Shown: positions 16,959 through 27,900 of the stretch, piece after piece
Layout: every line of letters starts with the position of its first letter
Position numbering within the stretch: position 1 is the first letter of the stretch
NCBI RefSeq assembly: GCF_001672975.1
Contig: NZ_LZKU01000280.1
Location: forward strand, 1-38,609
Reading direction: 5' to 3'
Origin: Mycobacterium sp. 1465703.0
GTDB lineage: Bacteria; Actinomycetota; Actinomycetes; Mycobacteriales; Mycobacteriaceae
DNA length: 38,609 bases
Made by a program: the position numbers and the translations under genes
The notes under the pieces: generated by a model
What the model was told of the DNA's origin: nothing
Database searches by the model: none
Seen by the model: only the letters and a program-made list of their open reading frames with translations

Positions 16959-18719
16959 TTGGTCATGCATAGTCGGTCCGAGGAGAACTCTAAGGACGAC
17001 CACGCCGCGGCAGACTCCGGGTGGCCGGACTCGGAAACACCTCCGGCGGATGATCGTGCACCGCACCACCCGCAAGCTCCAGTCGATTTGCCGGGCGCCC
17101 CGCACGACTCCGATGAGTTCGACGAAATCGAGGGCAGAGCAGCCCAGCTGATGGCCCGCATGGAAGCACAACGGTTGCAGCGACAGGCGCAGCATCCCGA
17201 ACCGGTTGACGATATCTCGGTAGAGACGGCCCGCGAATCCCCGGAAAGCGCAGGACAATACGAGTCCGAATTCGACGACTACATCAACGAGCCCACTACC
17301 GGCCCGGTTGACGTGCCGCTCCATCACAATGGTCTGATACCTCTACCGGATGAGAGGCCGGTGGCCTCCGACGACGCCGTCGTGCCGGCGGAACCGGAAC
17401 GACCAACTCGGCAAATGGTGTTGCCGCCCTGGCAGTCCTATATTCCTTCGATCGATCCTGATTTCGGTGCGGCTCCCCAGTGGCCGGCCGACTCCGAGGC
17501 ACCACCGCCGCAGGCATGGCACGGCGACCCACCAGTTGCCGAACCCGATTGGCAACGGCCCTCTCCGGCATGGTCGCCGGGATTTCCTCCGCCGCCTCCC
17601 GGCTGGCAGGGCCCACTACCATGGTTGCTTCCACCTGATCAGCCGCCGCCGGACCGCTCCGGTCGAATCGACTCGCCGTCGGCCGGACCACGCCATCTTC
17701 GGGACCGCCCTGGGCAGAGGATAAGCGGGGTGCCCGGGCGGCCGGCACCGACCCATTTCGGTTCACCACAGGCATTTCCGATGCCACCGTCGCTTGACGA
17801 GGCCGAGATTGACAACACCGCCCGGCACGCGCCAGAGTCGGGATGGCGACGTGCGGTGTATAAGGCAACCGGTGGGCACCTCAATCCGGGCCTGTCCCGC
17901 AAGGAACGCGATCGGCAGGCACTGTTCGACCAGATCCGGCAACCCATCGCGGGCGATTTCCGGATCGCGGTCTTGTCGCTCAAAGGCGGCGTCGGAAAGA
18001 CAACGACCACATTGGGTTTGGGTTCGGCGCTGGCGACGGTACGCACCGACCGGGTCATCGCCATAGATGCGAACCCCGACCGAGGCACCCTGGCCGAAAG
18101 GGTGCCGGACTCTTCAACCACATCGACCGTGCGTGATTTGTTGCGGGATAACAACATCAAACGATACGCCGACGTTCGCAATCACACCCTCATGTCGCCG
18201 AGCCGTCTTGAAGTGCTTGCCAGCGAGCAAGACCCGGAAGTTGCTGAGGTCTTCGGCGAGACCGACTACCGTCGCACGATGGAAATTCTGCGGCACTACT
18301 ACAACATCATCCTCACCGACTGCGGAACGGGGATCATGCACTCGGCGATGGCTGGCGTACTGGATTTCGCCAACGCGATCGTATTGGTAATCTCGGCCGC
18401 CATCGACTCCGCGCGCAGCGCGTCGGCGACGTTGGACTGGCTCACCCAGCACGGCCACGGGGCTTTGGTGCGCGACGCGCACGTGGTGCTGACCGCACCG
18501 AAAGCCGGTTCCGCCGCACTGAAGGTGGACAAAGTCGTTGAACACTTCGGCGCGCGTTGCAAGACAACGCATGTCATTCCGTTCGAACGGCATTTGGCCG
18601 AGGGCGCCCACTTCGACTTCGAACTGCTCAAGCCGGCGACATCGCGGGCTTACCTTGAGCTGGCGGGTGCCGTTTCGGAGAAGTTTTCCCGGCAGCACCC
18701 GGCTTACCCAGTCCGCTAG
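16959..18719 (+). CDS. espI: EspI-like ATPase with proline-rich N-terminal extension
   Basis: This 586-residue protein (ESX-1 EspI, Rv3876, is about 666) has an acidic, Pro-rich, disordered N-terminus of about 330 residues and a ParA/MinD-type ATPase domain. The domain carries a deviant Walker A at 342-349 (KGGVGKTT), an IDANPD motif, and YNIILTDCGTG. The TTG at 16959 is favoured as start because GAGG at 16948-16951 lies seven bases upstream; an ATG at 16965 is the alternative. EspI is an ESX-associated regulator that curbs secretion when ATP is low, and its ParA domain carries that response. It is paralogous to the shorter ATPase at 2788-3855. The gene ends 161 bp from the stop of the giant gene, on the opposite strand. 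Confidence 0.85.
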   Translation: MVMHSRSEENSKDDHAAADSGWPDSETPPADDRAPHHPQAPVDLPGAPHDSDEFDEIEGRAAQLMARMEAQRLQRQAQHPEPVDDISVETARESPESAGQYESEFDDYINEPTTGPVDVPLHHNGLIPLPDERPVASDDAVVPAEPERPTRQMVLPPWQSYIPSIDPDFGAAPQWPADSEAPPPQAWHGDPPVAEPDWQRPSPAWSPGFPPPPPGWQGPLPWLLPPDQPPPDRSGRIDSPSAGPRHLRDRPGQRISGVPGRPAPTHFGSPQAFPMPPSLDEAEIDNTARHAPESGWRRAVYKATGGHLNPGLSRKERDRQALFDQIRQPIAGDFRIAVLSLKGGVGKTTTTLGLGSALATVRTDRVIAIDANPDRGTLAERVPDSSTTSTVRDLLRDNNIKRYADVRNHTLMSPSRLEVLASEQDPEVAEVFGETDYRRTMEILRHYYNIILTDCGTGIMHSAMAGVLDFANAIVLVISAAIDSARSASATLDWLTQHGHGALVRDAHVVLTAPKAGSAALKVDKVVEHFGARCKTTHVIPFERHLAEGAHFDFELLKPATSRAYLELAGAVSEKFSRQHPAYPVR

Positions 18720-18880
18720 CCACTTTCGAGGCCGGGCCAAAGCCTCGTTCGTTGACCTGGATATACGGACGGACCAGGTACTCGAAGCGGCCGAACTCGT
18801 CGGAGACGCCTAGTTCCTCAGCAACGGTAGATCTGGGTGAACCTGCGATACTTCAGATTCGCAAACCAGCGAACCCCGAG
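18720..18880 (-). other. Gap between EspI-like gene and giant gene, with repeat and possible coding relic
   Basis: The gap contains a displaced copy of an internal segment of the giant gene (repeat B, extending to 18906). Next to it, minus-strand bases at roughly 18735-18830 read as a protein-like stretch (for example FGRFEYLVRPYIQVNERGFG) with no start. It may be a relic of a lost C-terminal cassette or a lost gene. Confidence 0.35.
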
Positions 18881-18906
18881 TCAGGCGATAAAGCCGCCGA
18901 TGTCCG
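18861..18906. repeat. 46-bp direct repeat B, outside copy
   Basis: This is a 42/46 match to 19222-19267. It begins one base from repeat A and straddles the stop codon of the giant gene, so it is read in a different frame from the internal copy. Confidence 0.85.
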
Positions 18907-21900
18907 TAGACCGCTGGCCGAGGTGAGCACCTTCCGCCGAATGGGGGGCTGTGGCTTCGGTGTGTTGCGGATCCTGTTGCGGGGCTGCAGGTTCGGCTGG
19001 TTCGGCTTGCTGATGGGCGGCCGTGGCGTCGGGGTTGTCGTGGACATGGGGTGCGGCGGGTTGTTCTGCGGTGCTGTTCATGAAGAGCACGGCGCTCGTC
19101 GCTGACGAAGCCGACCCGCCCCCCGACAGCACCGGCTCAGGCACGACAGGCATGTCGGTGCGACGCGCCAACGCGGGACCAGCCGAGTCCGTACGCGAGG
19201 GCGCCACAGCCCGCGCGACAGGCAAACCGGCGAAGCCCGAGTCATTCGATAAAGCCGCCGATGTCCGCATCGCTGCCGCGGCCTGTGCGCGTAAATCAGC
19301 AAAGCTACCGCGCCGCCGAAGGGAGCGAGGCACTTCGGCCGGCCGCGTCGACGGCTCAGCATGCTTAGCCACAGCTTCGGGGTCCCCGGCCTCTGCGCGT
19401 AAATCAGCAAAGCTACGGCGCCGCCGAAGGGAGCGAGGCACTTCGGCCGGCCGCGTCGACGGCTCAGCATGTTTAGCCACAGCTTCGGCGCCTTCGCCGT
19501 GCGGCAGCCCGCTGGTTGGGACATTCGGATTAGGCCGCCGCGAGCTGAACATGCGGCTTATTGCCCGTGCCGCCCGTGCTGTGGGCGACGGTTCGACCGC
19601 TTTGACCGCGTCGCGCACCATCGTGGTGAGAGCTTGGTACTCATCGGGGATCTGCTCGGGAGTTTGGAGGCTACGGGCATTAGTGCGCACCTCTAACTGC
19701 AGAAGGCGCCTGCCCGCCGCCCCGTCCAGCTCATCGAAGTGGTCCCGCTCTCCGAACGCCTGTTGCGGGTCGATCGGGTTCGCTTCGTGCAACAGCATCG
19801 TGTCGAGGTAGTCGCCGGCGGTCAGGGGTTTGCGGTCATGGGCTTCGACCGGGGGGCCATACCGCACCGCCTGCAACGGCGCGGTATGCACGCCCTCGGC
19901 CAACCACGGCATCTGTAAGTCCTTCAAATCGGGGTTTACCGAGGCTGTTACAGTCGCGTTGGCGTAGCGGTCGCTGAAATCACCCATGCGTTTCAAGAAT
20001 TGCGTCTCGAACTCGGCACGGATCTTTTTCGCGTTGTCATTCAGAAAGTCCCGCGCTTGCTCGGACAACTCGTCGCGCACGCTGCCCAGACTCTGCCGCA
20101 AAACCACTGCACTGAACTGCCGAACACTGGTAGGGGCTCCCGGTCTCAGCGTGGACTCCACTAGCGCAGCGACATGCAGGTAGGTCAGCCACATGGCCCC
20201 TTTGAGAGCGCGGCTTTCCAGATCGGACTGATCCGCAAGAGCCGCATCGCCAGCCTGAGCCGCCTGTTGCTCGAATAGCTTCACGACCGATGTGGCAAAC
20301 GCCTGGCCCTCCTCATGAAATTTCCGATTCGGTCCTTCAATGCGCGGGCCGACAGCTTCCATGAACTGTGCGACAGCCCGCAGTGGCATCCCTTTGGTGT
20401 GGTGGACAATCGACGTTGCCGCCGTCCCCTCGGGCAGCACGGCCGGGTGGAATATCACACCGGCCGCAGCCTTAGACACCTTCCAGCCCTTGGCCTCCGG
20501 GAAGATTTCGGCCAAGCTGCGCGCTTCGCCGTCAAGTTGAGCCAGCTGTTTCCGTAATGCGTTGGCACGGTTTGACTTAACTGAACTGTCTTCCTTGGGC
20601 AGTTCGGCGATCGGCGGGTCGGTGTCGAATTGGAGGATCGGCTCATCCACCCGCCCCCCACCCGCGGGTGCTGACGGATCAGCCACCATGGTGCGGCCCC
20701 CGTCTGGCCTAGTCCTGAACTTGCCGACGCCGATCGTCACCGTCAGCCCCAATTTCTCGTTGGTCGCCAGCACCGGAATCCGCTGTCTGATACCGTCCGC
20801 GGCAGTCGCCAAATCCTGGGTCTGCGGATCAAACACGGCCTTGGGCAGCTCCAAATAGCCGCCGCGATACTGCGCCCCGATTCGACCCCGCCCATAACGG
20901 CGGTCCTCGACCGGGTCGATTAGCGCGTCCACCGTCGACGACGACTTCGGCACCGGCCGGGTCACGTCACGGCCATCGGCGTCCAGGATCACTACAGACG
21001 CCCGGCCTAGGGGCAGCTCAGGCGGCGCACCGTCGAGCACTCGATCTCCCGGGGCGCGATGCAAATCGAAGTACGCGATGCTGCCATCGGCGAAACGACG
21101 CGCACCCACCGCATGTCCCATGCCCCTGGCATGCTGGACAAGAAGCACCGCACTAGCACGTCCATGCGACCCGGCCGCCGCATTGAGCCGATCGACCACC
21201 TCGGCCCACGAACCGACCGGCGCCGGCTCGGCAGCACCGATGAGCCGGCGCACCGGCCGCCCATCGAACACCGAATCATCCAGCGTCTGCCTAGTGACCG
21301 GCAACGGCGCTCCCCGATTCAGTTCCCGCATCACCTCACCGACCAGCACCGTGCACGCAGCCAAGTCCTCACGAGGATCACCAGCGCCCGGCACCACTCG
21401 CTGCCGCGCGACGATCCTTTCGACAGCAGCCTTTAGATCCTCGAGCGTATGTATGCGGGTCGCCCGATCGCCGAACACACCAGAAGCCGAATCATGGTGG
21501 GAAGATTGAGATTGCGCCCTCGACGAGGCCACACGCTGATCGGCCTTGGCCGCTACCGAACCGTCTTTCGAGTCACCGGCGAGGTTGTGCTGCTCGCCAG
21601 ACCGCTGGCCGAGGTGAGCACCTTCCGCCGAATGGGGGGCTGTGGCTTCGGTGCGTTGCGGATCCTGTTGCGGGGCTGCAGGTTCGGCTGGTTCGGCTTG
21701 CTGATGGGCGGCGGTGGTGTCGGGGTTGTCGTGGACATGGGGTGCGGCGGGCTGTTGTGCGGTGCTGTTCTTGAAGAGCACCGCCCGGATGGGCTCGTCG
21801 AATGGTTTCTCGAGTCCCGCGGAGTTTCTCGCGAATTGCTTACGCATCTCCTCGGCGACGTTGGCAAGCCACTCCTGTGCCTTATCAACGTCAAGGCCGG

Positions 21901-24900
21901 GGCGAACCTTATTGCTCATGTAGCGCCCGGATTTGTCGGAGACCTGCCACTGGCCGTCCTGGTAGGACAGTTCTCCGCTAATGCGTGCCGGACGCAACCG
22001 GGTGGCCCCGGTCTGGTCGAATCCAGCGGCCACCGTGGGATGGCCCTGATTGTCCAAAAATCCCTTCAACTCGTCCATGGTCAGCTCAGGGTTCTTCTGC
22101 TGCATCTCTGCCAAAAGCTGCTCGAGTTCGCGTTCTTCAGCGACGGTCAACAACGCATCGCTGCCCAACATGATCTGGCCGTCCTCATCAACGGCGAAAT
22201 GCCACACAGCACCGGTGCGTTCGAGCAGCGTCGGCTTGAAATCCTCCAACCGGTACCACAACGGATTGAGCCGCACCTGACCCTGGTCGTCGAACTCTCG
22301 ATCCTTGACCTTCTTGGGACCAGCCAACGGACCATACTTCGGATCGTGTTTGGCGTTATCGGCACTGGCCACAAATGCCCCGTGGGCGATCTTGGGACGC
22401 TCGGCATCCTGAGCACCGATCTCGATATCGAGCACCTCACCGATCTTCACAGCGGCGTTGCGCACCCACGCGCTGACCTCGGCGGGTGGCACCCCTGGAC
22501 GTACGGCGGGTCCGGTGTAGCGGCTGGAGGCATCAATCACCCACCTACCGGTCACCGGATCTCTGAACAGTTCACCGCCGACCCGCCCCATGCCCGTGCC
22601 AGTGGCCCCGGTCTCATCGAACCTAGCGGCCAGCGTGGGCACACCCTGATCATTGATCGCTTTCTTCAACGCCTCCATCGTCAAGCCGGGATCGTGTTGG
22701 CGCATCCCATCGAACAACTCACGACGTTGCTTCTCACTAACGATGGACCACACATCTTCACTACCGATAAAGACCTGACCCTGCTCGTCGATCGCGTAAT
22801 GCCACACCCCCCCTTCGCGGTCCAGGAAGGCCGGGTCGAAGTCCTCCAACCGATGCCACAACGGATTCAACCGCACCTGCCCCCGGTCGTCCCTTTCAGA
22901 CTCCTTCACAGTCTTGGGACCGACCGCAGCCCCAAACTCGTCGTCCAACCGCGCAGCATCCACCACACCCGCACCATGCTGATGTTCTTGTTGTCGTTCC
23001 CGCACCGGAATGGCGTCGTAGTGGTCGTGGCCGTTGTATAGCACATCGACCGAGCGGCCGGTGCCCGTCGGTCCGACGACCCTGGCACCTACATGACTGG
23101 CGCTGCGCACCCGCAGCTCCAAGTCCAGGGCGTGTGCCACCAGGGCAGGGAACATCTCCCCCTCCTCGGTGTTCCAGGCGCCGGTGCCCGGCCGCCACGT
23201 GCTCAGCCGCTCGACCAACGCTTCGGCCAACTCCCGGCGTTCGTCCGGGGCGAGCTCTCGCTCAGCCATCGTCTCGGCGTAGGCGTCCCGCAGGCCCTGG
23301 ACCTCGACGAGATTCAGCGGCAGGTTCACGTCACGGCGACTTAAGTAATCGAACTGCCCCTGTATCCCGAGTGCGCCGTCCGTGAGCACGAGTTCGCCCG
23401 TTCGTTCGTTAACCCTCTGTTCCACCTCGGATGCCGCCTGTGCCCGCGCTGCCCCCTCGGAGACGCGCGGCCCACCCGGCGGAGTCATGAGGTCTCGAGT
23501 ACGGGCCTCGATGTACTGTGTGCGCAACGCGTCCGGGTGCAGCCAGTGCGACGACCGCACCGTTTCGACCCCGAGACTGTGCAGCCGCAGACGCAGCTCG
23601 CCGGCAGGCGCTTCGCTTAGGTCAGTGCCCAGCAGCCGCCGCAGCCGGTGCTCGCTGCCGCGGTAGTGCTCCGTCACATCCACCGGCAGGGCCTCGTGGT
23701 TCACCCCCCGCAGGACCATCTGACGCAGCGCATCCGCAGCCCGATACAGCGGAGTGTCCTCCCCGATGGGACCCGGTTCTCGACGTTGGCGGAGTTGCGC
23801 GACGACCGCGGTATGCGCGGCGTGCGTGTCTCCCGACGATTCGCCCAGGGCGGCAGGCCAATGGTCCGGTGGGGTACTCGCCAAAACCGAATACAACAAA
23901 CACCACCCATCGCCGGGCACCCGAAGAGGGACCGCGCCGTCAGAACGATCCGGAGCCGCCTCGCCCGAGTGGGACGGCCCAGGTGGTGCGGACGCCATAT
24001 CGTCGGGGTTCGGGCCCTCGGTGACCCGCAACGCGTCTGACGTAACAGCCCCATCACCTCGACCCGCTGGCTGCGTCGACCGAGCAGGCACCGGGTCGGC
24101 GGAAGTATCCGCGGTGCGCGCGACAGGCAAATCGGCGGTATGAGTGCCCGGTACGCGGTCGCCCTTCGACTCCGGCAGCGACGCCCGCTGCGCGGCGACG
24201 GGGCCCGAATCCACAGGTGACTGGGCGTTCTCGTCACCTGTTGAGCGCGTTGCGCTTTCGGGCTTGATGCTGTCAGGGGTGACGGTCGACGGAGCCGGTT
24301 GCGCCGGCACCACCGCAGCAGCGGAGCCGCCGCGGTGACCTCGAACGCCCGAATCAGCTTGCACCACAACTGCATCGCTATCGAGATGCGCCGACAGCGC
24401 ATCGGCGACGAGCCGAGCTCGCTCGTCCGGCGGGCGCCATCGATCAAACGTCTTCAATTTCAACTCAGCTGCTCGGACCATGTCGTGGTCGAGGTGCGAC
24501 AGGCCAGGCCTCGCATGCAGCGCATCGACCAAATCATCGAGATCTTTGCCTTCGAGCGGCGGTGGGCCGGCCGGATCGCTCGCGCGGCCGGGCAGGTTTC
24601 CTCCAATTGCCTCGTACAGCGCCGTGAGTCGAGCGACCTCATCGGTATCGCTCATCTCCCGGCTGTAGTCGCGGCCCAACACCTGACCCAAGCGATATTC
24701 CGCCACGAACTCTTGCGGATTCTGACCTGCATACTTGCTGACCTTCTCAACAAGTGCCTGATCACCGGGCAGGAACTCGGTCGTCGAATCAAGCTGGGCG
24801 TACGTCTGCCGATCGTGCTGATAGTGCTCCCAGTGGGCCAACTCGTGCAACATCGCGCCCAAAGCCGAGTCATGCAACATACGGCTGACCGACCAGCCGG

Positions 24901-27900
24901 CAGGGCGGGGGATCGCCGACGGCGAGGAAAAGACGCCCGAAGTCAGGACGAGATTGTCGGGAGGATAGAACGAACCAACCAAGGTCAACGGTAGTTCGTC
25001 GTCTACCGGCTCCGCGTCGATGTCTAGCCCAACCAGCTGTCCGTCGTTATCGCGCTTCGGGTCAATATCGAGTATGCGGTGATACCGAGGGAGATAAACA
25101 TGAAGTGTTTTCGGCAGATCATGCCCGGCCTCGTTCAGGGTGGACAAGGCTTTAAGCACAAGATGTTGCCGTTTGGCCGCCATCGCGTCACCGTCCGTGG
25201 CGTGAAAATTCACCCGTGTGCCCGCTAGCTGCACCTCCTGCACGGTGAATTCGTGGGAGTTGCTGTCGATATGCGTACGCCCCGATTGTCTGACGTTCGG
25301 TGCATTGACAAAGGTCTCGAGTTCCGGATATTCGGAGCGGTACCCAGGATTTTGGTCAAGCACCCTCGCGAGCGCATCGATGTCGGTCCCTTGAAACACA
25401 CGAATTGAACCTTGCCTGACGATGTCGTCCCAGTCCGCATCGAACTTCCGTATCCAGGACTGCTCGAAGTGTTCCAGAGCTTCAGGGCTCAACGCCTCCC
25501 CGATACGGTCGAATTCGGTGAGATGTGCGTAAGCATCGGGGTCCAAATTCGTGTGCTCGGGGCGCGTTCGCATCACAAAACCCGCCAGTCCCTTCGGGAC
25601 GGAGTCGTAGCGGTCGCGCCTCCGCGCCAATTCGGCCTCGGGCGAGGCATCAAACTCGAGCACGGAACGCTCCGATGCCGTGTCCGCGCGCACGGACTCC
25701 GCTCCATCAGCCTTTGTCTGTTGCTCCCGAGTGTCTATCCGGGTCGGGGCTGCGAGCGAGTGCGAAGGCGACCGTGGCGACTCCGCGCCGGACAGTTCCG
25801 TCGACGGTGCCTGCACCGGCTCGGGGATCGTATCCGCCGTGCGCGCAACCGGCAAATCGGAGGTGTGGGCGGCCTTTACACGGTTGTCCTTCGGTTCCCG
25901 CAGCGACGCCCGCTGCGCGGTGGCTGGGCCCTGATCTACAAGCGGCTTGTTGTTCTCGTCACCTATTGAGCGCGTTGCGATTTCGAGTTTGACGCTGTCA
26001 GGGATGGCGGTCGACGAGCCCGGTTCCGGGGGCGGGGGTGGCTCCTCGACGTGGTCCTTCGCCGCGTCAACGGGCTCCGGCGGTGTGTCGTCAGGCGTGG
26101 TCTCGGATTCTGGGATCAAGATCGGACTGTGAATGTCTATGTTGTCCAAGGAATGCCGGGCATCACCGACATGCACCGTCAAACTGATGCGAGTGGTGGC
26201 GTCGAAGACGGCGTTCGAGCGGGACACCTTCGCGTTGGCCGAAAGCCTCGCGGCGTCACCGATAATTGAGTCGTCGCGATGGCGGTAGCTAAAGCCACCG
26301 CCGCCGACCAGGTAACCCTGCAGGAAGGGCAGCCTAAAGCGTGGGCCGATCAGTAAACGGATACCGGGTCCGCGGTACTTGCTGCCCTGATCGAGTCTGG
26401 TCTGGCTGACGTCGTTGAGCACGTAAGCGTTGCCGCCCTCGCGTTCGACCCCTTTGAATTCAAGGTGTTGGACATCAGCGCGTCCGGTGATGCGCACGTT
26501 TCCGTACCGCATCAGTTCCACGCCGTCGCCTTGCTCGACGCGAGTCATCGCGGCAAGCTTGCTCGCTACGCGAAAGTCGTTGAGGGAATTCTGCACAACG
26601 GCGTCCAGGTTGGTGATCCCCAGCCGTCTCAGACTTTTAAGGGTTGCATGGCGGAATCTCTCGCCGTTGGTGATCTTTCGGGTGATGCTGTCGTGACTGA
26701 GGCCGCGCGCAGGCAAGCCAGACTGACCAGCATTCGGCTGTTGGCGCTGCGGCCCGTCGCCAGGTGGCGCCTCAGCGGGGTTGACCTGCTGGACGATTCC
26801 GTCACGCGGGACGTGCTTCAGATGCTTTGGCGGGTCGGGTGGCGACTCCCGCGTGACATACACGACCTGAGCTCTGCCGACCTTGTCGCCGCGCGGCGCG
26901 TCAGCCGGCCGGAACATGCGCGCCTCAACGGTGGCGACGCCAGTGTGGGTCAGCGTGGGAATTTTCTTGCGGAACAGAATCCCGGTGGCTGAGTTGTCCG
27001 TTACGGTTTGCGTCTGCTCGGTGCCCGTGCCGCCGAAGACACGGCCGATGATGGAGAGGTTGACCGGGTGTTCGCCGGGCAAGGCGTCGAGTTGGCCTTG
27101 CGCGTAACCTTGCGTGTTGCTCAATTTGCCTTCGGAGACAGTCGAAGTCATCAACTGTTGGCCACCGGTGTAGAACTCGGTGGTCGCTTTCGAGCCCACT
27201 TCTTTCATCGTGTGCACGTGCGCCAACAGCGCCACGTGCCCGCCTGGCACCGAAACCAAGTCGATGATCCTGAAGCCGTGGCGGCTGAAGTCGCCGAGGG
27301 CCCCCTGGATGGCCATCGTCCTGACGTGGGGGGCGAGCTCGGAGCGCACCTGCGGCCACTTATCGCCGAAGACCGAGTGCCCCTCTGCCGCCATGGAATT
27401 CAGGATGTGCGCGGCAACCAGGTCTTCGTTCGGCGTCCGCGGGTCGTCACGGTCGTCTACCGCGGGACGCTGGGCACCCGAATCACGTGGCTCACCAGCA
27501 CTTTCCGGCTCGGTGTGAGGAGCGGCGCCGGGGTCACCGAACGGCCGCACCGTCATAACCGCCTGATTGGGTTCGAGGCGCAAGCTCTGGCGCTCCTCGT
27601 CCGACGTGGGCTTGGCCGGCGGCGCGATCGTGTCCTTGGGGTATGAGAAGACGCCGTGCAGGCGAACCGGTTGTGGCGATTCTGGGATGTCGTCCAACCG
27701 CGGCCCGCGAGGGACATGCTGTTCGTAGCTGATACGGAAGCGGATCGGCTGGCGGAACAGGTCGTGTGCTTCGGTAGCCCTGGTTCTTGCCGGGACTCGG
27801 TGCTCGATATCGCCGGTGACAGTCGGCGCGTTCAGACCGCTCAGCCCCAAGAGGCCGTGATCCTCAATGTCCTCCTTGGGCCGTATTGACGATGTGCGAG

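Noticed and set aside
19281..19488. CRISPR or phage-type repeat array
   Set aside because: There are only two 108-bp units with an 8-bp gap, in frame with the coding sequence. It is a protein repeat, not a CRISPR.
21449..23041. Plus-strand 530-codon frame antisense to the giant gene
   Set aside because: Its translation is low-complexity and shifts with the giant gene's own repeats; the minus-strand frame carries the recognisable motifs. It is a shadow.
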